A DNA stretch of 64,000 nt from Symploca sp. SIO1C2 (GTDB lineage: Bacteria > Cyanobacteriota > Cyanobacteriia > Cyanobacteriales > Coleofasciculaceae), in assembly GCA_010672925.1 (NCBI GenBank), contig JAAHFP010000004.1, positions 62,001 through 126,000 on the forward strand, read 5' to 3'. The translations under genes were made by a program, and so were the position numbers. The notes beneath the pieces are model-generated. The model did no database searches. It had not been told where the DNA came from and saw only the letters and a list, made by a program, of their open reading frames with translations. The stretch's first letter is position 1, and every line of letters begins with the position of its first letter. Positions 34,056 through 42,976 of the stretch are shown here, piece by piece.

Positions 34056-36473
34056 CTAATTAACCGTACCTGTTAGAGGTGAACTAGCACTAGCATAGCT
34101 TTTCACGGGCATACGACCAGCAAGATAAGCCAAATGTCCTGCCTCCGTTGCCATACCCATAGCTTTACCCATCGCTACTGGATTTTTAGCTAACGCGATC
34201 GCACTATTAATTAGTAAAGCATCTGCCCCTAACTCCATCGCATAAGCTGCTTCACTAGGAGTGCCAATACCGGCATCTACTACCACCGGTACTCCCGCCT
34301 CTTCAATGATTATCTGAATATTTGCTGCATTATTGATGCCTTGTCCCGAACCAATTGGCGAACCTAGAGGCATGACGGTGACACAGCCTACTTCTTCTAG
34401 GCGCTTGGCTAATAAAGGATCAGCATTGATGTAGGGTAACACGGCAAAGCCTTCTTTTACCAATTGCTCTGCGGCTTCTAATGTACCAATAGGGTCAGGG
34501 AGCAAATATTTCGAGTCAGGGATTACTTCCAATTTGACAAAATTATTGTCCTCTTGACCCAATAATTTTGCCATTTCTCGACCCAACCGCGCTACTCTTA
34601 CTGCTTCTTCCGCCGTTTTACAACCAGCAGTATTGGGTAACATCCACAGTTGTGACCAATCCAGTGCCTCGGAAAGACCTTCATGACCAGGAGCTTTGGT
34701 TTGTACCCGACGCACAGCTACAGTAACAATTTTACTGCCACTCGCCGCAATACTCTGCTGCATCAGTTCCAGGTTAGGATATTTCCCTGTACCGGTCATC
34801 AGACGGGAAGCAAAACTGCGACCAGCAATCGTTAACTGATTAGTAGTAGATGGTTCGGTAATAACTGAATCCTGGGATTGTACTGCTGCTATCGGGTGGG
34901 AATTACTTGAGACGCTAATCATATCATGTTCACAGCTATTACTTGCTTCTGCCTTCTGCGCTTTGGCTTGTAAGTGAGGAATGGGGAATGGGGAATTGGG
35001 AATGGGGAATTGGGAATTGTCATCCTCTGGTGGTGAAATGGTTTCATCGATACTACCTCCGGTTCCCCTCCTGGGAGGGGTTAGGGGTGGGTTTCCGGGA
35101 GGTGTTAGGGGTGAGTTCTGCCTCCAATTCCCCTCCTGGGAGGGGTTAGGGGTGGGTTCTGCCTCCTGCCTCCTGCCTTCTGCCTCCTGCCTCCTGCCTC
35201 CTGCCTCCTGCCTCCTGCCTTCTGACTCCTGCCTTCTGCCTTCTGCCTCCTGCCCTCTGCCTTCTGCCTCCTGCCTTCTGCCTCCTGCCTCCTGCCTCCT
35301 GCCTTCTGCCTCCTGCCTTCTGCCTCCTGCCTCCTGCCTCCTGCCTCCTGCCTTCATACCACCACGGTAAAACCGTTCATAGTGAAAATGATTTAATAGA
35401 GGGTCACCCTTCTGCTGTACAATTAAATCAGCCAGTAACAATGCAGTCACCGGTGCTAGAAGAATACCATTGCGGTGGTGACCTGTGGCTAGGAAAAGAT
35501 TTTTTAGGGAACTAGAACCGAGAATCGGCAATTTATCTGGTGTTGTTGGTCTAAATCCCCACCAACATTCTTGAATTTGCCAGTCTTGTAACGGAGGATA
35601 CAGCCTGATTGCTCGTCCTAGGAGCTCGTGAATTCCCGCTGGAGTATTATGGTTGATCCAGCCAACATCCTCACTCGTAGCACCTACCAACAGACGACCA
35701 TCTCGTCGGGGTACTAAGTAAGTTTGGGGACCATAGATGACCCGTTGAAGTCTAGGTTGAGGGTTGCCTAGGGGAACTTTGAGTGATAGCATCTGACCTT
35801 TGAGGGGACGTACTGGTAAGGGTAAGAGATCCCCAAACCAAGCACCGGTTGCCAGAACATACTGATCTGCCTGAAATTCACCTGCGGAAGTTCTCACGGC
35901 ACGGATAAGACAATTTTGCTGCTCAATTGCCTCAACTTCTACCCCTTCCCGGAAGTCTATACCCAATTCCTGAACAGCAAGCCGTAAAGCTTGAGCCAAT
36001 GCTCGATTATCTACCTGAGCATCTTCAGGATACCACCAGCCACCAACTACATCTTTCCCTAAACCAGGTTGGGATAAATTAATCGCATCTTGGTCTAACC
36101 AAAATTCAGTAAGAGCGGTATCCTGGTATCTGCTTTCTGGATACTCATTTTGGTTCTTGCTGAACTGGGGAATATTATATACAGGAGCTAAAAAGCCACA
36201 AGGCCAGTAGCCGGTAGCAACACCAGTTAGTTGTTCCAGCTTGCGAATCCACTCAGGATATAATGAGCGGGACCACAGGCATAAATCCAACATGGGACTA
36301 GGGGGAATCGCTTCTGCTTGAGGAGCCAACATTCCCGCTGCGGCTAAACTAGAAGCTTGTTGGAAATCGCGGTTTAACACCGTAACCTTAGCACCGCGCA
36401 AGTTAAGTTCCACCGCGATCGCTAAACCGATTACGCCACCGCCGATAATAATAATGTCACTTGCTGCGTTCAT
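34056..36473 (-). CDS. thiO/thiG: Bifunctional glycine oxidase ThiO / thiazole synthase ThiG
   Basis: 805 residues. Residues ~1-370 are ThiO, an FAD amine oxidase with dinucleotide-binding [32 protein letters not shown] and the C-terminal [13 protein letters not shown]. It makes dehydroglycine. Residues ~540-805 are ThiG, with the Schiff-base Lys in [10 protein letters not shown] and phosphate-binding [10 protein letters not shown]. It builds the thiazole of thiamin. The natural fusion is known in cyanobacteria. The linker is unusually long: nine [14 protein letters not shown] heptads, then [11 protein letters not shown] and SPLTPP segments, all encoded by intergenic-type repeats (about 35040-35365). 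Confidence 0.96.
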   Translation of the reverse strand: MNAASDIIIIGGGVIGLAIAVELNLRGAKVTVLNRDFQQASSLAAAGMLAPQAEAIPPSPMLDLCLWSRSLYPEWIRKLEQLTGVATGYWPCGFLAPVYNIPQFSKNQNEYPESRYQDTALTEFWLDQDAINLSQPGLGKDVVGGWWYPEDAQVDNRALAQALRLAVQELGIDFREGVEVEAIEQQNCLIRAVRTSAGEFQADQYVLATGAWFGDLLPLPVRPLKGQMLSLKVPLGNPQPRLQRVIYGPQTYLVPRRDGRLLVGATSEDVGWINHNTPAGIHELLGRAIRLYPPLQDWQIQECWWGFRPTTPDKLPILGSSSLKNLFLATGHHRNGILLAPVTALLLADLIVQQKGDPLLNHFHYERFYRGGMKAGGRRQEAGGRRQEAEGRRQEAGGRRQEAEGRGQEAEGRRQESEGRRQEAGGRRQEAEGRRQEAEPTPNPSQEGNWRQNSPLTPPGNPPLTPPRRGTGGSIDETISPPEDDNSQFPIPNSPFPIPHLQAKAQKAEASNSCEHDMISVSSNSHPIAAVQSQDSVITEPSTTNQLTIAGRSFASRLMTGTGKYPNLELMQQSIAASGSKIVTVAVRRVQTKAPGHEGLSEALDWSQLWMLPNTAGCKTAEEAVRVARLGREMAKLLGQEDNNFVKLEVIPDSKYLLPDPIGTLEAAEQLVKEGFAVLPYINADPLLAKRLEEVGCVTVMPLGSPIGSGQGINNAANIQIIIEEAGVPVVVDAGIGTPSEAAYAMELGADALLINSAIALAKNPVAMGKAMGMATEAGHLAYLAGRMPVKSYASASSPLTGTVN
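35040..35365. repeat. Composite heptamer and CCCCTCC repeat inside the thiO-thiG linker
   Basis: About twenty-seven 7-bp units (CCTCCTG/CCTTCTG) at ~35160-35355 follow two copies of a TTCCCCTCCTGGGAGGGG block. Three heptamers equal seven codons, which is why the encoded peptide has a 7-residue period. The frame used has no stop codons. The same order of parts, heptamers then the CCCCTCC block, is in the WD40 gene at 54913-55037. Confidence 0.85.
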
Positions 36474-36493
36474 TGAATAAAAATTAGCAAAAA

Positions 36494-36531
36494 AGGAGTT
36501 GCACTAAGTTCCCTCATTCAGCAACTCCTTG
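36494..36531 (-). terminator. Intrinsic terminator
   Basis: AAGGAGTTGC (36494-36503) pairs with GCAACTCCTT (36522-36531). Read on the minus strand the stem is followed by TTTTTTGC, so it can stop transcripts from the gene ending at 36580 before the thiO-thiG start at 36473. Confidence 0.65.
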
Positions 36532-36579
36532 AACTCCTAAACTCCGTACTTCCTTGAACAACTCCCCAGAGCAAAATCT

Positions 36580-36948
36580 TTACCATAATGCTGGCACTGG
36601 TGAGTTCTGATTTGTTGAACTTTCTGGATCTATAGTAACTCCCTCGGAATTTTGTGCCCTTGGTGGAGGAGGGGGATTATCTGCTTGAGCAACTGTTGAC
36701 GAAGGTGCAGATGTCGGTGGAGGAGGCACATTGTTATTCGTCGCCTCTGGGTCTATAGTAACCCCAGGACTGAGTTGAACTGCGGTTTGGGGAACGGAGT
36801 TATCTGCATTGTCTCCGCTTTGACCTGCCGTTTGATTTTGACCCCGGAAAGGAAAACGCCAAGCAAATGCTACCCCTACAAGAGAGGCTACTCCAATTGC
36901 CATAAGCGCCAGTGCCAGAATTAATTTACTTGAGCTTCTTTTTGCCAT
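36580..36948 (-). CDS. Single-pass, Pro-rich protein of unknown function
   Basis: 122 residues. One hydrophobic segment (LILALALMAIGVASLVGVAF) follows a short basic start (MAKRSSSK). The rest is a disordered Pro/Ala/Ser/Asn-rich tail in which GVTIDPE occurs twice (VTIDPEATNNN and VTIDPESSTNQN) around PPPPTSAPSS and NPPPPPRAQN. Probably a membrane-anchored periplasmic protein. I recognise no family. It lies 48 bp after the DUF4079 gene in the same direction and has a good terminator behind it. Confidence 0.6.
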   Translation of the reverse strand: MAKRSSSKLILALALMAIGVASLVGVAFAWRFPFRGQNQTAGQSGDNADNSVPQTAVQLSPGVTIDPEATNNNVPPPPTSAPSSTVAQADNPPPPPRAQNSEGVTIDPESSTNQNSPVPALW

Positions 36949-36996
36949 ACCTAATTTAGGTTAATTAATAATGCATTGGTTAATCTAAAACAATTA

Positions 36997-37434
36997 TCAA
37001 GGCAAATATTTTTGCACCACCTGCCAACCAGAGAGAGAAACCCAGGTAAAGCTCACCAACAGTGCAATATTTGTCCCTACATGAATGGAACGTGCCCAAG
37101 GTTGCTGGTGATTAATTTGGGTGGAACTGCTTGCTGAAAGCAATACTAACGCTACAGTGGAAAATCCAGCAACTAAATGTCCTGAATGACCCAAACTACC
37201 ATAATGACCCAAAGTACCCACAATACCAATCGCGAGTAGGAGCAAGACTAGACTTACCATTACCCAGCCGGTGATATAGTGCAAAGGCTTTAACCAACTA
37301 ACTTGTGGATACCCAGAATTGCGTTGCAAAAACAACATACTGCCGGTAATACCCAAAATTAAATAAGCCAATAGAGACAAGCCCATTGACCAAGCAGCTA
37401 TCTTCCATAGCCAGACAAAGGAAGGTAGATCCAC
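36997..37434 (-). CDS. DUF4079-family membrane protein
   Basis: 145 residues with four hydrophobic segments (WKIAAWSMGLSLLAYLILGI; TGWVMVSLVLLLLAIGIVGT; VAGFSTVALVLLSASSS; NIALLVSFTWVSLSGW). Histidines lie at the membrane edges (PLHYITGWV, LGHYGSLGHSGHLVAG, RSIHVGTN). This matches the cyanobacterial/plant DUF4079 family; the His pattern would suit heme binding, which is inference. The function is not established. It probably shares a transcript with the 122-residue gene that follows. Confidence 0.8.
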   Translation of the reverse strand: MDLPSFVWLWKIAAWSMGLSLLAYLILGITGSMLFLQRNSGYPQVSWLKPLHYITGWVMVSLVLLLLAIGIVGTLGHYGSLGHSGHLVAGFSTVALVLLSASSSTQINHQQPWARSIHVGTNIALLVSFTWVSLSGWQVVQKYLP

Positions 37435-37486
37435 AGTGAGATTACCAAAACTGGTGTGCTAAGTTCCAACTTTACATCATACGACT

Positions 37487-37514
37487 AAGGGGTTGCAAAA
37501 TTCTGCAACCCCTT
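37487..37514. terminator. Hairpin downstream of the DUF1830 gene
   Basis: AAGGGGTTGCA (37487-37497) pairs perfectly with TGCAACCCCTT (37504-37514) across a 6-base loop. It lies between the stop of the gene at 37675 and the start of the gene at 37434. No T-run follows, so termination is only possible. Confidence 0.45.
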
Positions 37515-37600
37515 GAAACTAGGCAAACAGTATTGATACCACATCTGGGTTAGTCATTCTCATTTTGGTTAAACCCCGAAACCCTTTAGAGATTTTTTGT

Positions 37601-37628
37601 GTAGAGACGTTGTATACAACGTCTCTAC
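37601..37628. repeat. 28-bp perfect palindrome (GTAGAGACGTTG family)
   Basis: GTAGAGACGTTGTA followed by its exact complement TACAACGTCTCTAC. This is a common interspersed hairpin repeat of filamentous cyanobacteria; its central dinucleotides vary between genomes. Confidence 0.85.
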
Positions 37629-37674
37629 AATGTGGATTTTTTGCCTCCTACCTCCTTGAGCTAGGGAAGCTGAT

Positions 37675-38058
37675 TTAGCTAACAGCAGCCATAGTTAAGG
37701 ATTCGGTTATTGTAGTTTTTCTAGTATATGATTCTACGCTTGACCCAGAACTACTAGGTTTAGCAACTGTTTCAGGAGCTGATTGGTCAGCAGCAGAACC
37801 ATTGTTTTCGACACACAAGCGATGACATGGTATAGTGTCCGAGAGAATGGCACTAGCCATCATACCGCTGTGAATCTCCAATAAAGCTGCTGGCAGGGCT
37901 TCAAACACTAACCGCTGACCAGGAAATATAACCCGTTCAAAATACCAGTTGGGAATATTCGTAATTCGCGCTACCTGAATCTGGCTAGTAGCATTCACGT
38001 AGCAGCAGATAATCTTATCTTTATTATCAGAGGGTAGGGGATCGAGGATTTGAGCCAT
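37675..38058 (-). CDS. DUF1830-family protein
   Basis: 127 residues. The first ~85 are the cyanobacterial DUF1830 domain (IICCYVNATSQIQVARITNI, RVIFPGQRLVFEALPAALLE) with three cysteines. The last ~45 are a Ser/Thr-rich tail (ETVAKPSSSGSSVESYTRK). It is small and soluble with no known catalytic residues. Function unknown. It heads a run of four minus-strand genes ending with thiO-thiG. Confidence 0.8.
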   Translation of the reverse strand: MAQILDPLPSDNKDKIICCYVNATSQIQVARITNIPNWYFERVIFPGQRLVFEALPAALLEIHSGMMASAILSDTIPCHRLCVENNGSAADQSAPETVAKPSSSGSSVESYTRKTTITESLTMAAVS

Positions 38059-38792
38059 AGCAGCGATTTGTTAAAGACTAACTTGTTATTACTTTAATTA
38101 CGTTAGCACCTGTGATCCCCGTTGGCTGTAATTACGACTACAAATCCCTGACCACCACCTCAAGAGGTCGGTAGTCCGTTGGGAGAATAATTCTATTTTT
38201 GGGCATTATTGGTTTTTTTAGACTATATTTGGCAAGCTGTCAATAGCAAGCGGCTGCTTGAGTACTCCTAGAGCTTAACTCTTTAACACCCTAGTTTCTT
38301 ACCCCCTTTTTCCTCCCGTAGCTTTTTTTTCGTTAAAAAACCATACGGTTGAGGTAAAGCGGTAATCTTGCTAAAGTTAAGTTATGTGAAAACAATTTTC
38401 ATAAATTGGGTAAAAGTTAAGCCAGTAGGATAAACACTTGCTCAGTTAAGTCGGTGGGCACAAGGGAAGCTGTTGTGCACTCGTATTGTGAATTGGTACC
38501 AAAACTCCAGACGCTCCGGAGACTCCGGACGTGGAGATTAGGAAAAACCAATTTAAATGGGTTCTAGCTTAAACCTACAGGGGTTTTGGCTTTTGCAAAG
38601 AGTGAAACTGTTAAATCACAAGCACCCTGACTAAGCCCGCTCCTACAAACAAATTCACTGCTTCACTCTTGGCAGCTTACCTACTTACCCCTTACCCGTT
38701 GACCGAAGAGCAAGTGAGTCTATCATGGCGTAAATTATCGCTGCTGACATAGAGAGTTAATAAAAGAGAACATAACGAGTATAAAAGTTACA
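38059..38792. other. 734-bp divergent intergenic region
   Basis: No gene is recognised. Features seen: hairpin ACCTC-AA-GAGGT (about 38157-38168), an imperfect CCGTA/TACGG stem with a T8 loop side (about 38325-38348), and TCCGGA-GAC-TCCGGA (about 38516-38530). It is long enough to hold promoters for both flanking genes and a small RNA, but I can identify neither. Confidence 0.4.
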
Positions 38793-40394
38793 ATGCAGCC
38801 AAAAATTCTTTACGTTCGCCTCCCTTGTAATCCCATCTTTCCTATTGGGGTCGTCTACTTAGCAGATCATGTTCACAAACTCTTCCCAGAAGTTCAGCAG
38901 CGTATTTTTGATTTGGGGACTGTGCCTCCTTTGGATTTTGCTCCTGCTCTTGATGCTTGTGTAGATGAGTTTCAACCAACAATGTTGGTGTTCTCCTGGC
39001 GCGATATTCAAATCTATGCACCGGTAGGCGGTAGAGGTGGTAACCCTTTGCAAAATGCTTTTGAGGTGTACTATGCTCGCAATCCCTTGGTGAAGTTACG
39101 AGGGGCTTTCGGTGGCTTGCGCCTAGCTACATCCTATTACCAGGAGCTTTGGCAAAATCAGAGTTTGATTCAGCGGGGTTGGCAGCGGGCGAAAAGATTT
39201 AACCCAGAGGCTCGTGTGATTGTCGGTGGTGGTGCTGTAAGTGTTTTCTATGAGCAATTGGGCAATCAACTACCAACGGGTACGATTATTTCCGTTGGGG
39301 AAGGGGAAACTCTCTTAGAAAAGCTACTCCGGGAACAGGATTTTCGGGACGAGCGCTGCTATGTAGTAGGAGAAGCAAAACCACGCGATCGCTTGATTCA
39401 TGAATGGCCTACTCCGATTGAAAAAACTGCTTGTAACTACAACTATATTGAAACTATTTGGCCAGAATTTGAGTATTACCTGCAAGAGCAAGACTTCTAC
39501 ATCGGAGTCCAAACCAAGCGTGGCTGTCCCCACAACTGCTGTTACTGCGTCTACACCGTAGTCGAAGGAAAACAGGTGCGCATTAACCCAGCAGACGAAG
39601 TTGTGGCAGAGATGCGCCAACTATACAACCGGGGAATTCGTAACTTCTGGTTTACCGATGCTCAGTTTATCCCGGCTCGTAAGTTTATTAATGATGCCAT
39701 CGAACTGTTGCAAAAAATCCTCGATTCTGGTATGAAGGATATCCATTGGGCTGCCTACATTCGAGCAGATAATCTCAACCCAGAACTATGTGATTTGATG
39801 GTAAAAACTGGGATGAATTACTTTGAAATTGGCATCACTAGTGGTTCTCAAGAACTCGTGCGGAAGATGCGGATGGGTTACAATCTACGCACAGTCTTAG
39901 CAAACTGCCGGGATTTAAAAGCAGCAGGCTTCAATGACTTGGTTTCCGTCAACTACTCTTTTAATGTCATAGATGAACGACCGGAAACCATTCGTCAGAC
40001 TATTGCCTACCACCGAGAATTGGAGCGCATTTTTGGAGTTGAGCAAGTTGAACCAGCAATTTTCTTTATCGGTTTACAACCTCACACTCACTTAGAACAG
40101 TATGCCTTTGATCACAAGATCATTAAACGAGGTTATAACCCAATGAGTTTGATGCCTTGGACAGCGAAAAAACTCCTGTGGAATCCAGAACCCTTAGGTT
40201 CCTTCTTTGGAGAAGTTTGCCTGCAAGCTTGGCGACAAAATCCCAATGATTTTGGTCGTGAAGTAATGAAAATTCTCGAAGAAAGACTCGGTTGTGCTGA
40301 TTTGGAGGAAGCGCTAACTGCTCCTATTATATCTAAGCAGGAGGCAGAAGGCAGGAGGCAGGAGGCAGAAGGCAGAAAGCTTGTTGTACAATAA
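38793..40394 (+). CDS. Radical SAM protein with B12-binding-like N-domain
   Basis: 533 residues. The N-terminal ~200 resemble a cobalamin-binding-type Rossmann domain (YVRLPCNPIFPIGVVYLADH, VIVGGGAVSVF, SVGEGETLLEKLL). The radical SAM core has the iron-sulfur motif CPHNCCYC (Cys245, Cys249, Cys252) and then NFWFTDAQFIPARKF. It belongs to the group annotated in cyanobacteria as photosystem II high-light-acclimation radical SAM proteins; the reaction is unknown. The last ~17 residues ([15 protein letters not shown]) are encoded by the GGAGGCAGAAGGCA heptamer repeat and extend the normal C-terminus. Confidence 0.85.
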   Translation: MQPKILYVRLPCNPIFPIGVVYLADHVHKLFPEVQQRIFDLGTVPPLDFAPALDACVDEFQPTMLVFSWRDIQIYAPVGGRGGNPLQNAFEVYYARNPLVKLRGAFGGLRLATSYYQELWQNQSLIQRGWQRAKRFNPEARVIVGGGAVSVFYEQLGNQLPTGTIISVGEGETLLEKLLREQDFRDERCYVVGEAKPRDRLIHEWPTPIEKTACNYNYIETIWPEFEYYLQEQDFYIGVQTKRGCPHNCCYCVYTVVEGKQVRINPADEVVAEMRQLYNRGIRNFWFTDAQFIPARKFINDAIELLQKILDSGMKDIHWAAYIRADNLNPELCDLMVKTGMNYFEIGITSGSQELVRKMRMGYNLRTVLANCRDLKAAGFNDLVSVNYSFNVIDERPETIRQTIAYHRELERIFGVEQVEPAIFFIGLQPHTHLEQYAFDHKIIKRGYNPMSLMPWTAKKLLWNPEPLGSFFGEVCLQAWRQNPNDFGREVMKILEERLGCADLEEALTAPIISKQEAEGRRQEAEGRKLVVQ

Positions 40395-40395
40395 G

Positions 40396-40432
40396 CTTTC
40401 TCAATTCTTAATTCTTAATTCTTAATTCTTAA
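40396..40432. repeat. AATTCTT heptamer array
   Basis: About five units of AATTCTT directly after the radical SAM stop codon. The complementary AAGAATT units lie at 41820-41840 after the next gene, so the DICT gene is bracketed by inverted heptamer tracts. Confidence 0.75.
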
Positions 40433-40445
40433 TTCCCAAAAGACC

Positions 40446-41831
40446 ATGCTCAAAGGTTCGATTTTACAAAAGCTAGATACAGCTCATCGAGGTGGCAAAA
40501 GACCTCTGAATTTTGGAGTCTATTACAAAAACACACTGATAGCTTTGTGTCATGCCTTAGAAGACTTCATTCTTGAGTCTGACAGTGCTCCAGTAATGAT
40601 TACTGCCTTCCAACAGGGTAAGTGGTATTTACAAGAAGCAGACCGTTATGGAGACATAGCGCAAAAATCTGCTCATGTGGTGATTATGGCAACCCGTGAT
40701 ACTGGCTTTGTTGAGCACCCCACCAGTCAGCGCTCCAATGTTGACTTAGTAAGCCTCGAACCCTCTGATCCTGTGGCTCAAGAGTGGCACTTAATGATTC
40801 TGTCTCCAAAATACACAGCCATGGTCTTATGTCAAGAGTTGTCGGAATCGGATTATGGTGCCCAGGGACAACCGGAGCACGATATAGAGCGGAAGTTTTA
40901 TGGCTTTTGGACCTTTGAGCCTAACATGGTATTAGAAGCGGTGGAGATGGCGATCGCTCACATTGGTAGTTACAATCAAGACTTGGAGAAAGCCTTAACT
41001 GCTCAAGTTCAGCAAATTACCGCTGCTGTCACTGAAGAACAAGATGATCTGGGGGTAGTGGTACACCGAGTAGTAGATTATCTTCAGGATAGTCAAAAGC
41101 ACTTATCCGAACTGGAACAGACTAATCCTAATACCTCAGATTTCTATCAACAAGCGTTAGATGAAAACCTGATTTCTAACGAAATGCAAGCCTTTTTAAG
41201 AATGGCTCAGTTAATTGATCAAGCAAATGCTGTCAATCCAATGGTAGCAGCAGAAGTAGCCGCCCTCTCAGAAGCAATGGGACAGCTATTGGATTTACCG
41301 GCTTGGCAGCTGAAACGTCTACGCCTTGCTGGTTTGTTGCATGGATTAGTTCCTTCCCTAGGCACAGAGATTATCTCTGGGGATGACGGACCGAGTTGTC
41401 CCTTAGTCTCTGGAGTACAAGCATTACGAGCAATGCCTCAACTACGAGCCATTGCTCAAATCATAACTCATCAAACTGAGCGGTGGGATGGTACAGGCAT
41501 TCCTGCGGAGTTAGCTTATGATGCTATTCCCTTAGAATCAAGAATTTTGGGGCTAATTACAGAGTTTCAGCGACATATCAATCAGCAGCGGATATCCCCA
41601 GCTGGGGAAGATACAGTAGCTCCCAGTCACGAAGAGAATTTATCTCAAGCTTTGGCAGAGTGTCAAGCGCTCTCAGGAAAAGCATTTGACCCGAAATTGA
41701 TTGATGCTTTAGGTTTGATGGTGATGGGAATGCAACAAGGTATGAACCTACAGGCAACTCAGCCAAAAATAGCCTCAGGGATGTGGTTAATTGACTCCCA
41801 CATGGAGGAAGAGTTAAAAATTAAGAATTAA
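40446..41831 (+). CDS. DICT sensory domain protein with degenerate HD-GYP-like domain
   Basis: 461 residues. A DICT domain (~15-155: FGVYYKNTLIALCHALEDFI, ILSPKYTAMVLCQEL, YGFWTFEP) is followed by a helical linker and a C-terminal HD-GYP-like region (~255-440). That region keeps ERWDGTGIPAELA and IPLESRILGLITEF. The metal-binding HD is replaced (LLHGLVPS) and GYP reads GIP, so phosphodiesterase activity is doubtful. DICT domains are light- or signal-associated sensors in cyanobacterial kinases and cyclases; the role here is inferred as signalling. It lies ~50 bp after the radical SAM gene and may be co-transcribed. Confidence 0.82.
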   Translation: MLKGSILQKLDTAHRGGKRPLNFGVYYKNTLIALCHALEDFILESDSAPVMITAFQQGKWYLQEADRYGDIAQKSAHVVIMATRDTGFVEHPTSQRSNVDLVSLEPSDPVAQEWHLMILSPKYTAMVLCQELSESDYGAQGQPEHDIERKFYGFWTFEPNMVLEAVEMAIAHIGSYNQDLEKALTAQVQQITAAVTEEQDDLGVVVHRVVDYLQDSQKHLSELEQTNPNTSDFYQQALDENLISNEMQAFLRMAQLIDQANAVNPMVAAEVAALSEAMGQLLDLPAWQLKRLRLAGLLHGLVPSLGTEIISGDDGPSCPLVSGVQALRAMPQLRAIAQIITHQTERWDGTGIPAELAYDAIPLESRILGLITEFQRHINQQRISPAGEDTVAPSHEENLSQALAECQALSGKAFDPKLIDALGLMVMGMQQGMNLQATQPKIASGMWLIDSHMEEELKIKN

Positions 41832-41870
41832 GAATTAAGAAGGTCGAATTGGGAATTGGGAATTGGGAAT

Positions 41871-42290
41871 TGCGTAAATTTGTAGGGGCGGGTTTAAGGT
41901 TACCCTTAACCGATAAGACGACAATCTTAAGACAAAACCCGCCCAAACGGTAACTGGGGGAAGGTCGAACAAAATTGCGTAAATTTGTAGGGGCGGGTTT
42001 AGGGTTACCCTTAACCGATAAGACGACAACCTTGAGACAAAACCCGCCCAAACGGTAACTGGGGGAAGGTCGAACAAAATTGCGTAAATTTGTAGGGGCG
42101 GGTTTAGGGTCACCCTTAACCGATAAGACGACAACCTTGAGACAAAACCCGCCCAAACGGTAACTGGGAGAAGGTCGAACAAAATTGCGTAAATTTGTAG
42201 GGGCGGGTTTAGGGTTACCCTTAACCGATAAGACGACAACCTTGAGACAAAACCCGCCCAAAGGATAACCTAGGGAATTGGGAATTGTTA
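41871..42290. repeat. Four tandem 105-bp repeats
   Basis: Units start at 41871, 41976, 42081 and 42186 with TGCGTAAATTTGTAGGGGCG. Each contains the GGGGCGGGTTT...AAACCCGCCC inverted-repeat element and ends GGTAACTGGGGGAAGGTCGA or similar. They differ by only a few bases, so amplification is recent. Because 105 is divisible by three, both strands show open frames with a 35-residue period; these have no start signals and are not taken as genes. Confidence 0.95.
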
Positions 42291-42310
42291 ACTGTTAATG
42301 GAAAAGAGCA

Positions 42311-42952
42311 ATGGAAATAGAGGCAATTAGGGCGGGAAAACTTAAGCAAGTACCAGGAGCAGATTTAGAAGAAGAAGACTTTTCTGGTTGCCAACTGCAG
42401 CGAATTAATCTTGCTGGTGCCAACCTTGTGGGAACAAATTTTGCCAATTCCAATCTCAATGGTGCTCGCTTAGATGGTGCTAACTTAATCGGTGCCCAAC
42501 TGATAGCAGCCGACTTGCGGGCAAATTTGTTAGGAACTAACCTGATGCAAGCTGACTTGAGTGGTGCGGACTTACGAGGTAGTAACCTCCGAGGTGCTAA
42601 TTTAATGGGAGCGAAGCTGACTAAAGCATCTTTGGCTGGTGCTTTTCTGAGTGGAGTAAATTTGATGGGAGTCAACTTGCAAGGAGTAGACTTTCGTGGC
42701 GCTGACTTGCGGGGAGCTAATCTCAACGGTGCCAATTTGCAAGGGGTAGACTTTTTCCAAGCAGATTTACAAGGAGCCAACTTGAGCGAAGCTAATTTGG
42801 AGGAAGCCGATTTGCGGGGAGCGAATTTGGCTGGTGCGAATCTGACTGGGGCGAATTTGCTCTGTGCAGAGTTGGATGGTACTAAGTTGGATGGAGTTAA
42901 TCTAGAACGAGCTTGTTTAGTTGGGACTTCTGTAGCACAAATGGCTTCTTGA
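42311..42952 (+). CDS. Cytoplasmic pentapeptide-repeat protein
   Basis: 213 residues almost entirely of A(N/D)LxG pentapeptides, starting after a short lead (MEIEAIRAGKLKQVPGADLE). Typical blocks are NLVGTNFANSNLNGARLDGA and NLNGANLQGVDFFQADLQGA. It should fold as a right-handed quadrilateral beta-helix with no signal peptide. It ends with a Cys-containing cap (ACLVGTSVAQMAS). Function unknown. It starts 20 bp after the 105-bp repeat array. Confidence 0.85.
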   Translation: MEIEAIRAGKLKQVPGADLEEEDFSGCQLQRINLAGANLVGTNFANSNLNGARLDGANLIGAQLIAADLRANLLGTNLMQADLSGADLRGSNLRGANLMGAKLTKASLAGAFLSGVNLMGVNLQGVDFRGADLRGANLNGANLQGVDFFQADLQGANLSEANLEEADLRGANLAGANLTGANLLCAELDGTKLDGVNLERACLVGTSVAQMAS

Positions 42953-42976
42953 ACTTCAAAACCTAACACCTACCAC

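Noticed and set aside
34981-35370. Plus-strand frame rich in LLPSASC repeats
   Set aside because: Antisense of the heptamer array inside the thiO-thiG linker; a by-product of the repeat.
37601-37628. Terminator for the DUF1830 gene
   Set aside because: The perfect palindrome belongs to a common dispersed hairpin family and lacks a T-run; better treated as a repeat.
41821-42261. Long minus-strand open frames with a 35-residue repeating peptide
   Set aside because: They arise because the tandem DNA unit is 105 bp, a multiple of three. There is no ribosome site, two frames are open at once, and the unit is a dispersed non-coding element.
42295-42969. Minus-strand open frame of 224 codons opposite the pentapeptide gene
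   Set aside because: It mirrors the pentapeptide periodicity of the plus-strand gene in antisense (repeated SKLAPxK); typical shadow of a repeat-rich gene.
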